Below are positions 9,457 through 18,736 of a DNA stretch of 64,000 bases, piece by piece. Under the pieces are notes generated by a model. The model was not told where the DNA came from. It ran no database searches and saw nothing but the letters and a program-made list of their open reading frames with translations. The DNA is from Magnetospirillum sp. 15-1. GTDB taxonomy: Bacteria; Pseudomonadota; Alphaproteobacteria; Rhodospirillales; Magnetospirillaceae. Every line of letters starts with the position of its first letter. Positions within the stretch are counted from its first letter, which is position 1. The DNA is taken from positions 280,632 through 344,631 of the forward strand of contig NZ_FXXN01000028.1 of the NCBI RefSeq assembly GCF_900184795.1. Direction: 5' to 3'. The position numbers were made by a program, and so were the translations under genes.

Positions 9457-9485
9457 TCGGCGGCCTTGCGCGGCAAGGCCGCCGA
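9457..9485. repeat. Perfect 12-bp hairpin in the dlh-yggT divergent spacer
   Basis: Arms 9457-9468 (tcggcggccttg) and 9474-9485 (caaggccgccga) pair perfectly around a 5-nt loop. It sits in the 111-bp region between two divergent start codons, where a terminator would not be expected. A leader structure or operator is possible. Confidence 0.6.
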
Positions 9486-9528
9486 GGATAGGTTTGGCGC
9501 GATTCGAACCGCCCTCGGGGTGCCACCG

Positions 9529-9825
9529 ATGCATGTGATCCTGAATACGCTGATCGAAGTCATTCTGATCGCCCTGAACCTGTACTGGTACGTCATCCTG
9601 GCGTCGGTGATCGTCAGTTGGCTGGTGGCCTTCGGTGTGATCAACACCTACAACTCGGCGGTGCGGACCATCGTCGACGTGATCTACCGCCTGACCGAGC
9701 CGGCGCTGCGCCCCCTGCGGCGCGTCCTGCCCGATTTCGGCAATGTGGACCTGTCGCCCATCGCGCTCTGGCTGATCTTGTATTTCATCATCCGGGTGCT
9801 GGAGCAGGTGCGGTTCAGCCTTTGA
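9529..9825 (+). CDS. yggT: YggT-family integral membrane protein
   Basis: 98 aa from ATG 9529 ([19 protein letters not shown]). Two hydrophobic helices, the first around residues 3-40 and the second near [19 protein letters not shown], flank the family signature [18 protein letters not shown]. Function in this organism is unknown. The upstream in-frame extension lacks family similarity and was dropped. It overlaps the DUF167 gene, a very common pairing. Confidence 0.88.
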   Translation: MHVILNTLIEVILIALNLYWYVILASVIVSWLVAFGVINTYNSAVRTIVDVIYRLTEPALRPLRRVLPDFGNVDLSPIALWLILYFIIRVLEQVRFSL

Positions 9826-10148
9826 GCGCCTCGCCCTTCACCCCCTGCGCGGGCGGCCTGAAGGTGGCGATCCGCCTGACCCCCAAGGCATCGCGCGACC
9901 GGATCAACGGCGCGGCGGCCGAGGCGGACGGCGGCGTGGTATTGAAGGCCCAGGTCACCACGGTGCCCGAGGACGGCAAGGCCAACGCGGCGCTTCTGAA
10001 GCTTCTGTCCAAGGCTTGGAGGATTCCCAAGTCGGACATGGACATCGTCCTGGGCGCCACCGACCGGCGCAAGGTGGTTTTGATTTCCGGCGATTCCGAG
10101 GATCTGCGGCATCGCCTCGACGAGTGGATGGCAAGCAATCATGACTGA
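9822..10148 (+). CDS. DUF167 (YggU) family protein
   Basis: About 108 aa if the TTG at 9822, which overlaps the yggT stop (TTGA), is the start; a GTG near 9865 is the alternative. The conserved core reads [17 protein letters not shown], then [18 protein letters not shown] and [10 protein letters not shown], typical of the small alpha-beta fold. Biochemical function is unknown. It ends inside folD (8-bp overlap), so yggT, DUF167 and folD form one translationally coupled operon. Confidence 0.82.
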   Translation: MSASPFTPCAGGLKVAIRLTPKASRDRINGAAAEADGGVVLKAQVTTVPEDGKANAALLKLLSKAWRIPKSDMDIVLGATDRRKVVLISGDSEDLRHRLDEWMASNHD

Positions 10149-11028
10149 CGCGAAGCTGATCGACGGCAACCTGTTTTCCGGCAAACTGCGCGAGACCATC
10201 GCCGCCCGCGTGGCCGAGATGAAGGCCGCCCACCGGATCACCCCCGGACTGGCGGTGGTGTTGGTGGGTGAGGACCCGGCCAGCCAGGTCTATGTGCGCA
10301 CCAAGGGCAAGCGCACCGTCGAGACCGGCATGCGCTCGTTCGAGCACAAGCTGCCCGCCGACACTCCCGAAGACGCCCTGCTGCTGCTGATCGAGAGCCT
10401 GAACAAGGACCCCGAGGTCCATGGCATCCTGGTGCAGTTGCCTGTCCCCAAGCACATCGACACCCAGAAGGTGATCGAGGCCATCGACCCGGCCAAGGAC
10501 GTGGACGGCTTCCATCCCGTCAATGTGGGCCGTCTGGCGGCGGGCATGGACGCCATGGTGCCCTGCACGCCGCTGGGCTCCCTGCTGCTCTTGAAGGACA
10601 CCCTGGGCAAGCTGGGGGGGCTGGACGCCGTGGTGATCGGCCGTTCCAACATCGTCGGCAAGCCCATGGCCCAACTGCTGATCAAGGAAAGCTGCACGGT
10701 CACCGTCGCCCATTCCCAGACCAAGGACCTGCCCGGCGTGGTGCGCCGTGCCGACATCGTCATCGCCGCCGTCGGCCGGCCGGAGATGGTCAAGGGCGAC
10801 TGGATCAAGCCGGGCGCCACGGTGATCGACGTGGGCATCAACCGCATCGAACTGCCCGACGGCACCAAGAAGCTGGTGGGTGACGTGGATTTCGCCTCGG
10901 CGGTCAAGGTGGCGGGCGCCATCACCCCGGTGCCGGGCGGCGTCGGCCCCATGACCATCGCCTGCCTGCTCCGGAATACCCTGGTGGCATGTGCCCGTCT
11001 GCACAACCTGCCCGAGGTGGAGTTCTAG
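10141..11028 (+). CDS. folD: Bifunctional methylenetetrahydrofolate dehydrogenase/cyclohydrolase
   Basis: 295 aa. It interconverts 5,10-methylene-THF, methenyl-THF and 10-formyl-THF with NADP, supplying one-carbon units for purines and formyl-Met. The active-site stretch [12 protein letters not shown] carries the catalytic lysine, PVPKHID forms the folate pocket, [14 protein letters not shown] is the dinucleotide-binding segment, and [18 protein letters not shown] is the C-terminal signature. Full length. Start ATG 10141 overlaps the preceding gene. Confidence 0.97.
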   Translation: MTDAKLIDGNLFSGKLRETIAARVAEMKAAHRITPGLAVVLVGEDPASQVYVRTKGKRTVETGMRSFEHKLPADTPEDALLLLIESLNKDPEVHGILVQLPVPKHIDTQKVIEAIDPAKDVDGFHPVNVGRLAAGMDAMVPCTPLGSLLLLKDTLGKLGGLDAVVIGRSNIVGKPMAQLLIKESCTVTVAHSQTKDLPGVVRRADIVIAAVGRPEMVKGDWIKPGATVIDVGINRIELPDGTKKLVGDVDFASAVKVAGAITPVPGGVGPMTIACLLRNTLVACARLHNLPEVEF

Positions 11029-11032
11029 CACC

Positions 11033-11704
11033 GTGAGCCTGACGGGCGGCGTCGGCCATCTGGTCCTGTCGGTGGCGGTCTTCTTGGGGGCGCATTCGCT
11101 CTCCAACTGGAAGCCGGTGCGCGGGCCGATCGAGGCGAGGTATGGCCGCACCGCCTTTTATGCCGGCTATTCGGTGGTCTCCACCGCTTTGCTGGTCTGG
11201 GTGATCGCCGCCGCCCTGGCCTCCCCCACCGTGGTGGTGTGGGAGCAGCAGGCGTGGATGCGCTGGGTGCCGCCCCTGGTCATGCCCGTCGCCTGCCTGT
11301 TCTGGGTGCTGGGCCTGACCCAGAAGAATCCCTTCTCCATCGGTCCCGGCGGCACCGGCTACGACCCGGCACGGCCGGGCATCGTGCGGCTGACCCGGCA
11401 TCCCATCATCTGGGGTCTGGGTCTGTGGAGTGCCGCCCACATCGTCCCCAACGGCCATCTGGCCGGGTTGCTGCTGTTCGTGCCGCTGTTCCTGCTCTGC
11501 CTGGTGGGGCCGCGCATCCTCGACGCCAAGCGCCGCAGGTCCCTGGGCGAGGAGCGCTGGCGGGAAATGGCCGGGCAGGCGGCGTTCGACATCCGCGCCC
11601 TGCTGGCCGAACTGGGCTGGGTGCGTCTTTTCGGCGGTCTGGTCCTCTACCCCGTGCTGCTTTGGCTGCACCCCATGGTGATCGGACTCAGTCCACTGCC
11701 CTGA
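11033..11704 (+). CDS. nnrU: NnrU family membrane protein
   Basis: 223 aa from GTG 11033, 4 bp after folD. Several transmembrane helices are evident (VGHLVLSVAVFLGAHSL, then VSTALLVWVIAAALA, and LLLFVPLFLLCLVGPRIL), with LTRHPIIWGLGLWSAAHIV as the signature of the NnrU/methyltransferase-like fold. NnrU was named from nitric-oxide-related gene clusters; its activity is unclear. No denitrification genes are nearby, so a role in NO metabolism is not supported locally. Confidence 0.8.
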   Translation: MSLTGGVGHLVLSVAVFLGAHSLSNWKPVRGPIEARYGRTAFYAGYSVVSTALLVWVIAAALASPTVVVWEQQAWMRWVPPLVMPVACLFWVLGLTQKNPFSIGPGGTGYDPARPGIVRLTRHPIIWGLGLWSAAHIVPNGHLAGLLLFVPLFLLCLVGPRILDAKRRRSLGEERWREMAGQAAFDIRALLAELGWVRLFGGLVLYPVLLWLHPMVIGLSPLP

Positions 11705-11766
11705 TCCCCCCTTTACGGCGGCCGAGAATCGGGGCAGCCTGAATGCCCCCTTTTGGAGCCGCCGCC

Positions 11767-13110
11767 ATGCCCGGGATTTCGCCCCTCGATCTGTTGAGTG
11801 ATCTGGTCGCCGACGCCCGCAAGGCCGGAGCCGAGGCCGCCGACGCGGTGCTGATCGATTCCGCCTCCCTGTCGGTGGGCATGCGCCTCGGCGCGCTCGA
11901 GCGCCTGGAACGGGCGGAATCCGGCGATGTGGGCCTGCGGGTGCTGATCGGCAAGCGTCAGGCCTTCGTGTCATCCTCCGACCGTTCCAAGGCGGCGCTG
12001 GCCGAACTGGTCGAGCGCGCCGTCGCCATGGCGCGGGCCATCCCCGAGGACCCCTATTGCGGTCTGGCCGATCCCGCCGATCTGGCCCGCGACTTTCCCG
12101 ATCTCGACGTCTGCGATCCCCAGGAGCCGTCGGCCGAGCGCCTGATCGACATGGTGCGCAGTGCCGAAGATGCCGCCCGCTCCGTCACCGGCGTCACCAA
12201 TTCCGAGGGTGCCGAGGCGGGCTGGGGCCGCTCTGGCGTCGCCATCGTCGCGTCCAACGGCTTCTCCCATGCCTATTCGGTGACCTCGTCGTCGCTGTCG
12301 GTCTCGGTGCTGGCCGGCACCAACGAGCAGGGCATGGAGCGCGACTACGATTATTCCTCGGCGGTGTTCCTGGCCGATCTGCGCGAGCCCGAGGAAATCG
12401 GCTTTGAAGCCGGCCGCCGTGCCGTCCGCCGCCTGGGCGCCCGCAAGGTGGCCACCAAGCAGGTGCCGGTGATCTATGACCCGCGCGTGGCGCGCGGCCT
12501 GCTGTCCAGCCTGGCCGGGGCCATCAACGGCGCCGGGGTGGCGCGCGGCACCAGCTTCCTCAAGGACAAGCTGGGCAAGGCGATCTTCGGCCGCGGCGTG
12601 CGGGTGATGGATGATCCCCACCGCCGGCGCGGCCTGCGCTCGCGGCCCTGTGACGGCGAAGGGATCGCCACCCGGACGCGGGCCATCGTCGAGGATGGCG
12701 TGCTGACCACCTGGCTGCTGGATCTGCGTTCCGCCCGGCAATTGGGCCTTTCATCCACCGGCCATGCCAGCCGGGGCACCTCGTCGCCGCCCTCGCCCTC
12801 GGCCAGCAACTTCTATCTGGAGGCCGGGCACGTCACGCCGTCCGAGATGATCCACGACATCTCCGAGGGCTTCTACATCACCGATCTGTCGGGCCAGGGG
12901 GTCAACGGCGTCACCGGCGACTATTCGCGCGGCGCCTCGGGCTTCTGGATCAAGGGCGGAGAACTGGCTTTTCCCGTCAACGAGGTGACGGTGGCCGGCA
13001 ATCTCAGGGATATCTTCCTTAATCTCACCCCGGCCAGCGACCTGACGCTCCGCCACGGCATCGACGCGCCCACCTGCCGCATCGACGGGTTGATGGTGGC
13101 GGGACGGTAG
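11767..13110 (+). CDS. pmbA: TldD/PmbA family protein (PmbA-like)
   Basis: 447 aa from ATG 11767, chosen because GGAG precedes it; ATG 11743 adds 8 residues. The conserved C-terminal block GVNGVTGDYSRGASGFWIKG, followed by GELAFPVNEVTVAGNL, and the length match PmbA (TldE), the non-metal-binding partner of TldD in a heteromeric protease that trims peptides such as microcin B17. There is no HExxxH motif, as expected for PmbA. No tldD is nearby. Confidence 0.92.
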   Translation: MPGISPLDLLSDLVADARKAGAEAADAVLIDSASLSVGMRLGALERLERAESGDVGLRVLIGKRQAFVSSSDRSKAALAELVERAVAMARAIPEDPYCGLADPADLARDFPDLDVCDPQEPSAERLIDMVRSAEDAARSVTGVTNSEGAEAGWGRSGVAIVASNGFSHAYSVTSSSLSVSVLAGTNEQGMERDYDYSSAVFLADLREPEEIGFEAGRRAVRRLGARKVATKQVPVIYDPRVARGLLSSLAGAINGAGVARGTSFLKDKLGKAIFGRGVRVMDDPHRRRGLRSRPCDGEGIATRTRAIVEDGVLTTWLLDLRSARQLGLSSTGHASRGTSSPPSPSASNFYLEAGHVTPSEMIHDISEGFYITDLSGQGVNGVTGDYSRGASGFWIKGGELAFPVNEVTVAGNLRDIFLNLTPASDLTLRHGIDAPTCRIDGLMVAGR

Positions 13111-13123
13111 GAGGACAGTTTTT

Positions 13124-13239
13124 CAGCCTTCCATGAACACGGATACCGCTACGCGGCCACGGATCGACACGGATAAAAGGATTTCCCCTTCATCCGCGAG
13201 CGGTGCACAGCACCGCATCCGTGTTCTCCGTGTCTTATG
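13124..13239 (-). repeat. REP-like composite palindromic repeat, copy B
   Basis: Intact copy between pmbA and panC, inverted relative to copy A. On the minus strand it has ACACGGATGCGG, hairpin gcggtgc-tgt-gcaccgc (13200-13216), CGCGGATG, spacer, then ATCCGTGGCCGCGTAGCGG and CCGTGTTCATG. It differs from copy A by a compensatory base-pair swap in the first stem. It fills most of the 146-bp gap between the two convergent genes. Confidence 0.65.
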
Positions 13240-13256
13240 ACACTGCCTCGGGGGGG

Positions 13257-14111
13257 TTAAGGCTCCACCCCGATATTGTCGATCAGCCGGGTCTTGCCCA
13301 AGCGGGCGGCGGCCAGGATGCGCAGGGGCCGGTCCAGGGTTTCGGCCGGGGCCAGCGAGGCGGCGTCGCGCACCTCGATGTAATCCACCGAATCAAAGCC
13401 GGCCTTGAGCAGCCCGGAGGCGGCCATGGGGCACAGATCGGCGGCCTTGGCGCCGGCCCGCAGACCGTCGGCGATGCCGCTCAGCCCCCGGACCAGCCAG
13501 GGCGCGATGGCCCGCTGCTCCGGTGTCATGTAGGCGTTGCGCGACGACATGGCCAGGCCGTCCTCCTCGCGCATGGTGGCGACGCCCTCGATACGTACCG
13601 GAATGTCGAGGTCACGGGCGAAGCGGCGGATCACCGCCAGTTGCTGGTAGTCCTTCTCGCCGAACAGCGCCACGTCGGGCAGGCATTGCAGCAACAGCTT
13701 GGTCACCACCGTGGCGACACCGGCGAAATGGCCGGGCCGCACCGCGCCGCACAGCCCCTCGGAGACTCCGCCCACCGAGACGGCGGTGGCGAAGCCTTGC
13801 GGGTACATCTCGTCGACGGTGGGGGCGAACAGCAGGTGGCAGCCGGCACCGGTCAGGGCGGCGGCGTCCTGCTCCTCCTGGCGGGGGTAGCGGGCGAAAT
13901 CCTCGTTGGGGCCGAACTGGGTGGGATTGACGAACACCGAGGCGACGACGCGGTCGACCAATTCCAGACCGCGCTTGACCAGCGACAGATGGCCGGCATG
14001 CAGCGCCCCCATGGTGGGGACCAGGGCGACGGTCAGGCCTTCCTTGCGCCAGGCGGACACCTGGGCGCGCAGCTCGGCGACGCCGCGGACGACGGGCAGC
14101 GGCGCACTCAT
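13257..14111 (-). CDS. panC: Pantothenate synthetase
   Basis: 284 aa from ATG 14111, whose ATGA overlaps the panB stop. It condenses pantoate with beta-alanine using ATP, the last step to pantothenate and CoA. The adenylylation motif [14 protein letters not shown] (HIGH-like), [31 protein letters not shown] and the KMSKS-like AMSSRNAYM are all present. It pairs with panB as a two-gene pathway unit, downstream of the fnr-like gene. Confidence 0.97.
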   Translation of the reverse strand: MSAPLPVVRGVAELRAQVSAWRKEGLTVALVPTMGALHAGHLSLVKRGLELVDRVVASVFVNPTQFGPNEDFARYPRQEEQDAAALTGAGCHLLFAPTVDEMYPQGFATAVSVGGVSEGLCGAVRPGHFAGVATVVTKLLLQCLPDVALFGEKDYQQLAVIRRFARDLDIPVRIEGVATMREEDGLAMSSRNAYMTPEQRAIAPWLVRGLSGIADGLRAGAKAADLCPMAASGLLKAGFDSVDYIEVRDAASLAPAETLDRPLRILAAARLGKTRLIDNIGVEP

Positions 14112-14932
14112 TTCTTCGGCATTCCGAAGCAATGCTCGGGAGCGGGGAAGGTGCGGGCCTTGACCTCGGCGGCATAGCGCTCGGCCGCTTCGGTGATCAG
14201 GGGGCGCAGATCGGCATAGCGCTTGACGAATTTGGGCGTGAAATCGTCGAACAGCCCCACCACGTCGTCGATGACCAGCACCTGGCCGTCGCAGGCCGGC
14301 GAGGCGCCGATACCGATGGTGGGAATGCTGATCTCGGCCGACAGGGCGCGGGCCACCGGCTCGACGGTGCCTTCGACCACCACCGAAAAGGCGCCGGCCT
14401 CGGTGATGGCGCGGGCATCGGCGCGGATGGCCTCGGCCTCGGCCTCGAGGCGGCCCTGGGCACGGAAGCCGCCGGCGGCGTGCACCGCCTGGGGCTTCAG
14501 GCCGATATGAGCCATCACCGGAATGCCGCGGTCCACCAGAAAGCGGATGGTCTCGGCCAGTTCGCGGCCGCCTTCCAGCTTGACGGCGGCGCAGCCGGTC
14601 TCGGCCATCACCCGGGCGCAGTTGCGGAACGCCTGCTCCTTGCTTTCCTGGTACGAGCCGAACGGCATGTCCACCACCACGCAGGCCTTGGAGGACGAGC
14701 GCACCACGGCGGCGCCGTGGTTGATCATCATGTCCAGCGTGACGCCCAGCGTGGTCTCCATGCCGTAGACCACCATGCCCAGCGAATCGCCGACCAGCAG
14801 GATATCGCAGACCGGATCGAGCAGCCGGGCGATGGGGGCGGTATAGGCGGTCAGCACCACCAGCGGCTCGGCCCCCTTGCGGGCGCGGATGTCGCGCGTG
14901 GTGATGCGTTTGATCCTGACTTCGGTGCTCAC
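14108..14932 (-). CDS. panB: 3-methyl-2-oxobutanoate hydroxymethyltransferase
   Basis: 274 aa with a GTG start at 14932. It transfers a hydroxymethyl group from methylene-THF to ketoisovalerate, the first step of pantothenate synthesis. [40 protein letters not shown] with the Mg-binding Asp, VKLEGG, and [20 protein letters not shown] are family signatures. It lies 47 bp downstream of the fnr-like gene, with no terminator seen between, so read-through from the cco cluster is possible. Confidence 0.97.
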   Translation of the reverse strand: MSTEVRIKRITTRDIRARKGAEPLVVLTAYTAPIARLLDPVCDILLVGDSLGMVVYGMETTLGVTLDMMINHGAAVVRSSSKACVVVDMPFGSYQESKEQAFRNCARVMAETGCAAVKLEGGRELAETIRFLVDRGIPVMAHIGLKPQAVHAAGGFRAQGRLEAEAEAIRADARAITEAGAFSVVVEGTVEPVARALSAEISIPTIGIGASPACDGQVLVIDDVVGLFDDFTPKFVKRYADLRPLITEAAERYAAEVKARTFPAPEHCFGMPKK

Positions 14933-14979
14933 CGGAGGGCCTCTTTCGCTTAAGGAGACTGTGAAGGACAGATGGGTGT

Positions 14980-15738
14980 TCAGGCGCCTTCGGCCAGCTC
15001 TCTGAGTGCGTCCCAGTCATTGACGATGCAATGGCCGGACGCCGGCAACCCGATGATGCCGTCGCGTTTGAGCTGGGTGAAGGTGCGGCTGACCGTCTCG
15101 ATGGTCAGGCCGAGATAATCGGCGATGTCGGCGCGGCTCATGGGCAGCGCCACCGGGCTGGCGGAACCGCCCGTCTGGAGCGAGCGCTGCGACAGGCGCA
15201 GCAGGAAGGTGGCCACCTTCTCGCGCGCCGTCTTGCGCCCCAGCAGCAGCATCTGGTCCTGGGCCGACACCAGATCCTTGACCGCCATGGTGAACATGCG
15301 GCGCTCCAGGCGGGGAATTTCGGAGACCAGGGAATCCAGCTTGCGGTGGGTGAAGCGGCACAGATGGGTCGGCGTGATGGTCTCGGCGGTGTAGCAATAG
15401 CCGCCGTCGATGCCCAGCCCGAACATATCGCCCGAGAACAGGAAGCCGATGATCTGGCGCCGCCCGTCGGGCATCAGCTTGTAAAGCTTCACCGCGCCGT
15501 TGGAGATGGAATAGACGTGATCCACCTCGTCGCCTTCGCGGAACACCGTGAAGTTGGCCGGCAGCGCCGCGTGGCAGCGCACGGTGGCCAGACGCTTGAC
15601 CTCGTCCTGCGACAGATCGGCGCAGAAGGCGATCTCGCGCACGATGTCGCAGTTGCGGCACTGGGGCGAGCGCAGATCGGCAACGTGCGGCGTCTTGTGA
15701 GCGTCGTAGTCGAGGGGCGGCATGTGCAGGCTACCCAT
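14980..15738 (-). CDS. fnr: FNR-type oxygen-sensing transcriptional regulator (Crp/Fnr family)
   Basis: About 252 aa. The start is uncertain: ATG 15738, ATG 15723 or TTG 15747. N-terminal cysteines QCRNC and IAFC, plus a cysteine in [14 protein letters not shown] at the position of E. coli Cys122, supply four candidate ligands for an oxygen-labile [4Fe-4S] cluster. The cNMP-fold core ([20 protein letters not shown]) is followed by a helix-turn-helix with ETVSR, the FNR recognition residues for TTGAT-N4-ATCAA. It begins about 6 bp after ccoS, placing it in the cco assembly operon, and a perfect FNR box precedes ccoN. Confidence 0.9.
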   Translation of the reverse strand: MGSLHMPPLDYDAHKTPHVADLRSPQCRNCDIVREIAFCADLSQDEVKRLATVRCHAALPANFTVFREGDEVDHVYSISNGAVKLYKLMPDGRRQIIGFLFSGDMFGLGIDGGYCYTAETITPTHLCRFTHRKLDSLVSEIPRLERRMFTMAVKDLVSAQDQMLLLGRKTAREKVATFLLRLSQRSLQTGGSASPVALPMSRADIADYLGLTIETVSRTFTQLKRDGIIGLPASGHCIVNDWDALRELAEGA

Positions 15739-15743
15739 CCCCC

Positions 15744-15905
15744 TCAAGCCCCGGTCTTGGGCTGTTCGTCGTCATCGAAGAGAATGCGATGCGCTGCTCC
15801 GTCGAGGTCATCGAACTGACCCGACTTCAACGCCCACAGGAACCCGAGCAACCCCACGAAGCCCAAACCGAGGGCCACCGGGATCAGCATCAACAGATTG
15901 TCCAC
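15744..15905 (-). CDS. ccoS: cbb3-type oxidase assembly protein CcoS
   Basis: 53 aa with a GTG start overlapping the ccoI stop by one base. One transmembrane helix (LLMLIPVALGLGFVGLLGFL) is followed by WALKSGQFDDLDGAAHRIL, the CcoS signature. CcoS is needed for cofactor insertion into CcoN. It lies between ccoI and the regulator gene, as in the standard ccoGHIS order. Confidence 0.92.
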   Translation of the reverse strand: MDNLLMLIPVALGLGFVGLLGFLWALKSGQFDDLDGAAHRILFDDDEQPKTGA

Positions 15906-18250
15906 TAACCTCTCCGGCGCGATAGACGCAGAGCGTTCCCAATTACTACCAGTGACGAGGTGGACATGGCAATCGCGGCGATGAGGGGGGTCACCATTCC
16001 GGCAACGGCCAGGGGCACCGTGAAGAGGTTGTAGCCCAGCGCCAGGACGAAATTCTGCTTCACCAGCACGCGGGACAGCCGCGCCACCGACAGGGTTTCG
16101 ATGACCGGAGTAAGGCGGGCACCCTGGAACACCACGTCGGCGGCGGTCTGGCTGACATCCACCGCCGAAGACGGCGACATGGAGACATGGGCGGCGGCCA
16201 GCGCCGGGGCGTCGTTGAGGCCGTCGCCGATCATCAGCACCTTGCGGCCCTCGGCGGCCAGTTCGGCCAGCCGGGCGCATTTGTCGGCCGGCGTGCAGCC
16301 GGCCCGCCATTGGACCAGCCCCAGGGCCTCGGCCACCTTGGCGGCGGCGGCGGGGCGGTCGCCCGACAGCAGCTCGATATCCATGCCCATGCCGCGCAAT
16401 TCGGCCACCACCTGGACGGCGTCGGCGCGCAGCGCGTCCGAGAAGGAAAAACGCACCGGGGCATGGTCGGGACGGGCCAGCCACAGTTCGGGACCGTCGC
16501 CGGCCGAATCGTCGGGAACGCTCACGAAGCGCCGGCTGCCCAGGCGGATGCCCCGGTCGGGAATTTCCAGGCCCATGCCGGGCACCTCGACCACGCCCTC
16601 GGCCACCGGGGCGGCGGGGCAGGCGGCGGTGATGGCGCGGGCCAGGGGATGGCGCGACGAAGGCGTCAGGCCGGCGGCGACCATCAGGTCGTCGCGGCTC
16701 CAGGCGCCGTCCTCGGTCAGGACGGGCTTGCCGAGCGTCAGGGTGCCGGTCTTGTCGAACACCACCGTGTCGGCATCGGCGAAGCGCTCCAGCGCGGTGG
16801 CGGACTTGACCAGCACGCCCTGGCGCATCAGCCGGCCCGAGGCGATGACCTGCACCACCGGCACGGCCAGGGCCAGGGCGCAGGGGCAGGTGATGATCAG
16901 CACCGCCACGGCGTAGAGCAGGGCCTCCTGCCACGGCGTGGCGGTGAAGACGGTCCAGCCGGTGAAGGTCAGCAGGGCGGCCACGTGCACGACGGGCGCG
17001 TACCAGCGCGACACGCGGTCGGCCAGGGCGACGTAGCGGGCGCGGCCCTGCTCGGCCACCTCCATCATGCGGACGATCTCGGCCAGCAGGGTGCGCTCGC
17101 CCACCGCCGCCACTTCCAGGCGCAGGGGGGCGGACAGGTTGATGGTGCCGGCGAACACCTGGCCGCCCACCGCGACCGGGACGGGCAGGCTCTCGCCGGT
17201 CAGCAGGCTGGTGTCCACGTCCGAGCGGCCGTCGACGACGCGGCCGTCGACGCCGATGCGCTCGCCCGCCGCCACCAGCACCCTGGAGCCCGGCGCCACC
17301 TTGTGGGGCGGCAGCATACGCTGGCTGCCGTCGGCTTCCAGCACGGTGACCGCCACGGCGTCCAGGGCCAGCAGGTGCTCCACCGTGGTGCGCGCCCGGC
17401 CCCGCGCCCGCGAATCCAGGTAGCGGCCGATCAGCAGGAAGAACAGCAGGGTGATGGCCGAATCGAAATAGGCGTATTCACCGCTGTGGATGGTCTCCCA
17501 CAGGCTCATCAGGCTGGCCAGCGTCACGCCGATGGTGATGGGCACGTCCATGTTGGTGCGCCCGGCGCGAAGCGCCGCCACGGCCGAGCGGGCGAAGGGC
17601 CGCACGCACCACGCCACGGCGGGCAGGACGATCAGGGCGGAAATCCAGTGCATGAGGTCGCGGGTCGCCGGCCCCATATAGGAGAAATGGCCGGCCCACA
17701 CCGACACCGACAACAGCATGACGTTGCTGGCGGCGAAGCCGGCGATGGCCATGGCGCGCAGCAGTTCCTTTTCCTGGCGCTGGGTCTCGGCGCCCAGGCG
17801 TTCGGGATCGTAGGGCACCAGGCGGTAGCCCACGGCGATGACCGGGGCGAGCAGGGCGCCCGGCTCGGTCTCTTGGGGATTCCAGCGCACCACCAGACGC
17901 CGCGTGGTCATGTTGACCCGCGCCCAGGTGACGCCCTTCTGCTTGTTCAGCAGGGATTCGATCAGCCAGATGCAGGCGCCGCAATGCAGCCCCTCGATCA
18001 TCAGGTGCAGGCTGGCCTCGCCCTTGTCGTCGGTGATCACATGGGCGGAAAAGTCGTGATAGCGGTCGGCGTCGTCGTCGGGGCGCAGCGGCCGCGCCGC
18101 CGGATCGGTGGTCCGGCGGGCGTAGTACTGTTCGAGACCCAGCCCCTCGACCAGATGGAAGGCCCCCTCGCAGCCGCGGCAGCAGAACGATCCGGCCAGA
18201 TCGGCCGGCATCGGTCCCCCGCAATGGCGGCAGAGCGCAGCTTCGGTCAC
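15905..18250 (-). CDS. ccoI: Copper-translocating P1B-type ATPase for cbb3 oxidase assembly
   Basis: 781 aa from GTG 18250 (GTGA overlap with ccoH); the longer frame upstream is not conserved. An N-terminal cysteine-rich segment (CRHCGG, then CCRGC) is followed by an HMA domain with GLHCGAC and eight predicted membrane helices. The CPC metal site is in ITCPCALALAVPV, the phosphorylation site is DKTGTLT, and the hinge is GDGLNDAPAL. CcoI (FixI) exports copper to the periplasm for the CuB centre of CcoN. The gene order ccoG-H-I-S confirms the role. Confidence 0.96.
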   Translation of the reverse strand: MTEAALCRHCGGPMPADLAGSFCCRGCEGAFHLVEGLGLEQYYARRTTDPAARPLRPDDDADRYHDFSAHVITDDKGEASLHLMIEGLHCGACIWLIESLLNKQKGVTWARVNMTTRRLVVRWNPQETEPGALLAPVIAVGYRLVPYDPERLGAETQRQEKELLRAMAIAGFAASNVMLLSVSVWAGHFSYMGPATRDLMHWISALIVLPAVAWCVRPFARSAVAALRAGRTNMDVPITIGVTLASLMSLWETIHSGEYAYFDSAITLLFFLLIGRYLDSRARGRARTTVEHLLALDAVAVTVLEADGSQRMLPPHKVAPGSRVLVAAGERIGVDGRVVDGRSDVDTSLLTGESLPVPVAVGGQVFAGTINLSAPLRLEVAAVGERTLLAEIVRMMEVAEQGRARYVALADRVSRWYAPVVHVAALLTFTGWTVFTATPWQEALLYAVAVLIITCPCALALAVPVVQVIASGRLMRQGVLVKSATALERFADADTVVFDKTGTLTLGKPVLTEDGAWSRDDLMVAAGLTPSSRHPLARAITAACPAAPVAEGVVEVPGMGLEIPDRGIRLGSRRFVSVPDDSAGDGPELWLARPDHAPVRFSFSDALRADAVQVVAELRGMGMDIELLSGDRPAAAAKVAEALGLVQWRAGCTPADKCARLAELAAEGRKVLMIGDGLNDAPALAAAHVSMSPSSAVDVSQTAADVVFQGARLTPVIETLSVARLSRVLVKQNFVLALGYNLFTVPLAVAGMVTPLIAAIAMSTSSLVVIGNALRLSRRRG

Positions 18251-18735
18251 GGCACCACGATGCGGCGGAGAACCGAATAGGGCTGGTCCTTGGCCGAGGC
18301 CAGCACCGTCATGTCCCATACGCCGGCCAGCGGCAGTTCCTGCATGGTGGCGTAGGCGCCGGGGCCGACGGAGGCGAGAGCGACCTCGCGGTCATGGCCC
18401 TTGGCGGTGGGGCGGACGAAAAGAGCCTTCACCTGCATGCCGTCCACCGGCTTGCCGGCGGCATCCTTGTAGGTGATGGTGACATGGGCGCCGTGATTGG
18501 CGGCGGGCTCGACCTGCAGGTCCACCGACCAGTTCAGCGCTTCCTGCTGGCGTGCCGCCTCCAGGGTCTGGTTGAAGGCCAGACCCTTCTCGTAGGGGCG
18601 CTCGGTGGAGATGCCCGAGAAGGTGGAATTGGCGAAATACGCCATGGTCAGATTCACCGCCAGCACCACCATGAAGCCGCCGACGAAGATGTAGGGATAC
18701 CACCAGCCGGGTTTGCGCTGTTGGGTCATGTCCAT
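18247..18735 (-). CDS. ccoH: FixH/CcoH family assembly protein
   Basis: 162 aa. A single N-terminal membrane helix (YIFVGGFMVVLAVNLTMAYF) is followed by TFSGISTERPYEKGLAFNQT, the FixH signature, and a periplasmic beta-rich domain. CcoH stabilises the cbb3 complex during assembly. ATG 18735 lies 1 bp after the ccoG stop, and the gene ends inside the ccoI start. Confidence 0.93.
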   Translation of the reverse strand: MDMTQQRKPGWWYPYIFVGGFMVVLAVNLTMAYFANSTFSGISTERPYEKGLAFNQTLEAARQQEALNWSVDLQVEPAANHGAHVTITYKDAAGKPVDGMQVKALFVRPTAKGHDREVALASVGPGAYATMQELPLAGVWDMTVLASAKDQPYSVLRRIVVP

Positions 18736-18736
18736 A

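Noticed and set aside
9495-9515. gattcgaacc resembles a tRNA T-loop on the minus strand
   Set aside because: The flanking bases do not form a T stem, and no acceptor, D or anticodon arm can be placed.
16187-18280. 697-aa open frame on the plus strand across ccoI
   Set aside because: Antisense to ccoI, which has all P-type ATPase motifs; composition is that of a shadow frame.
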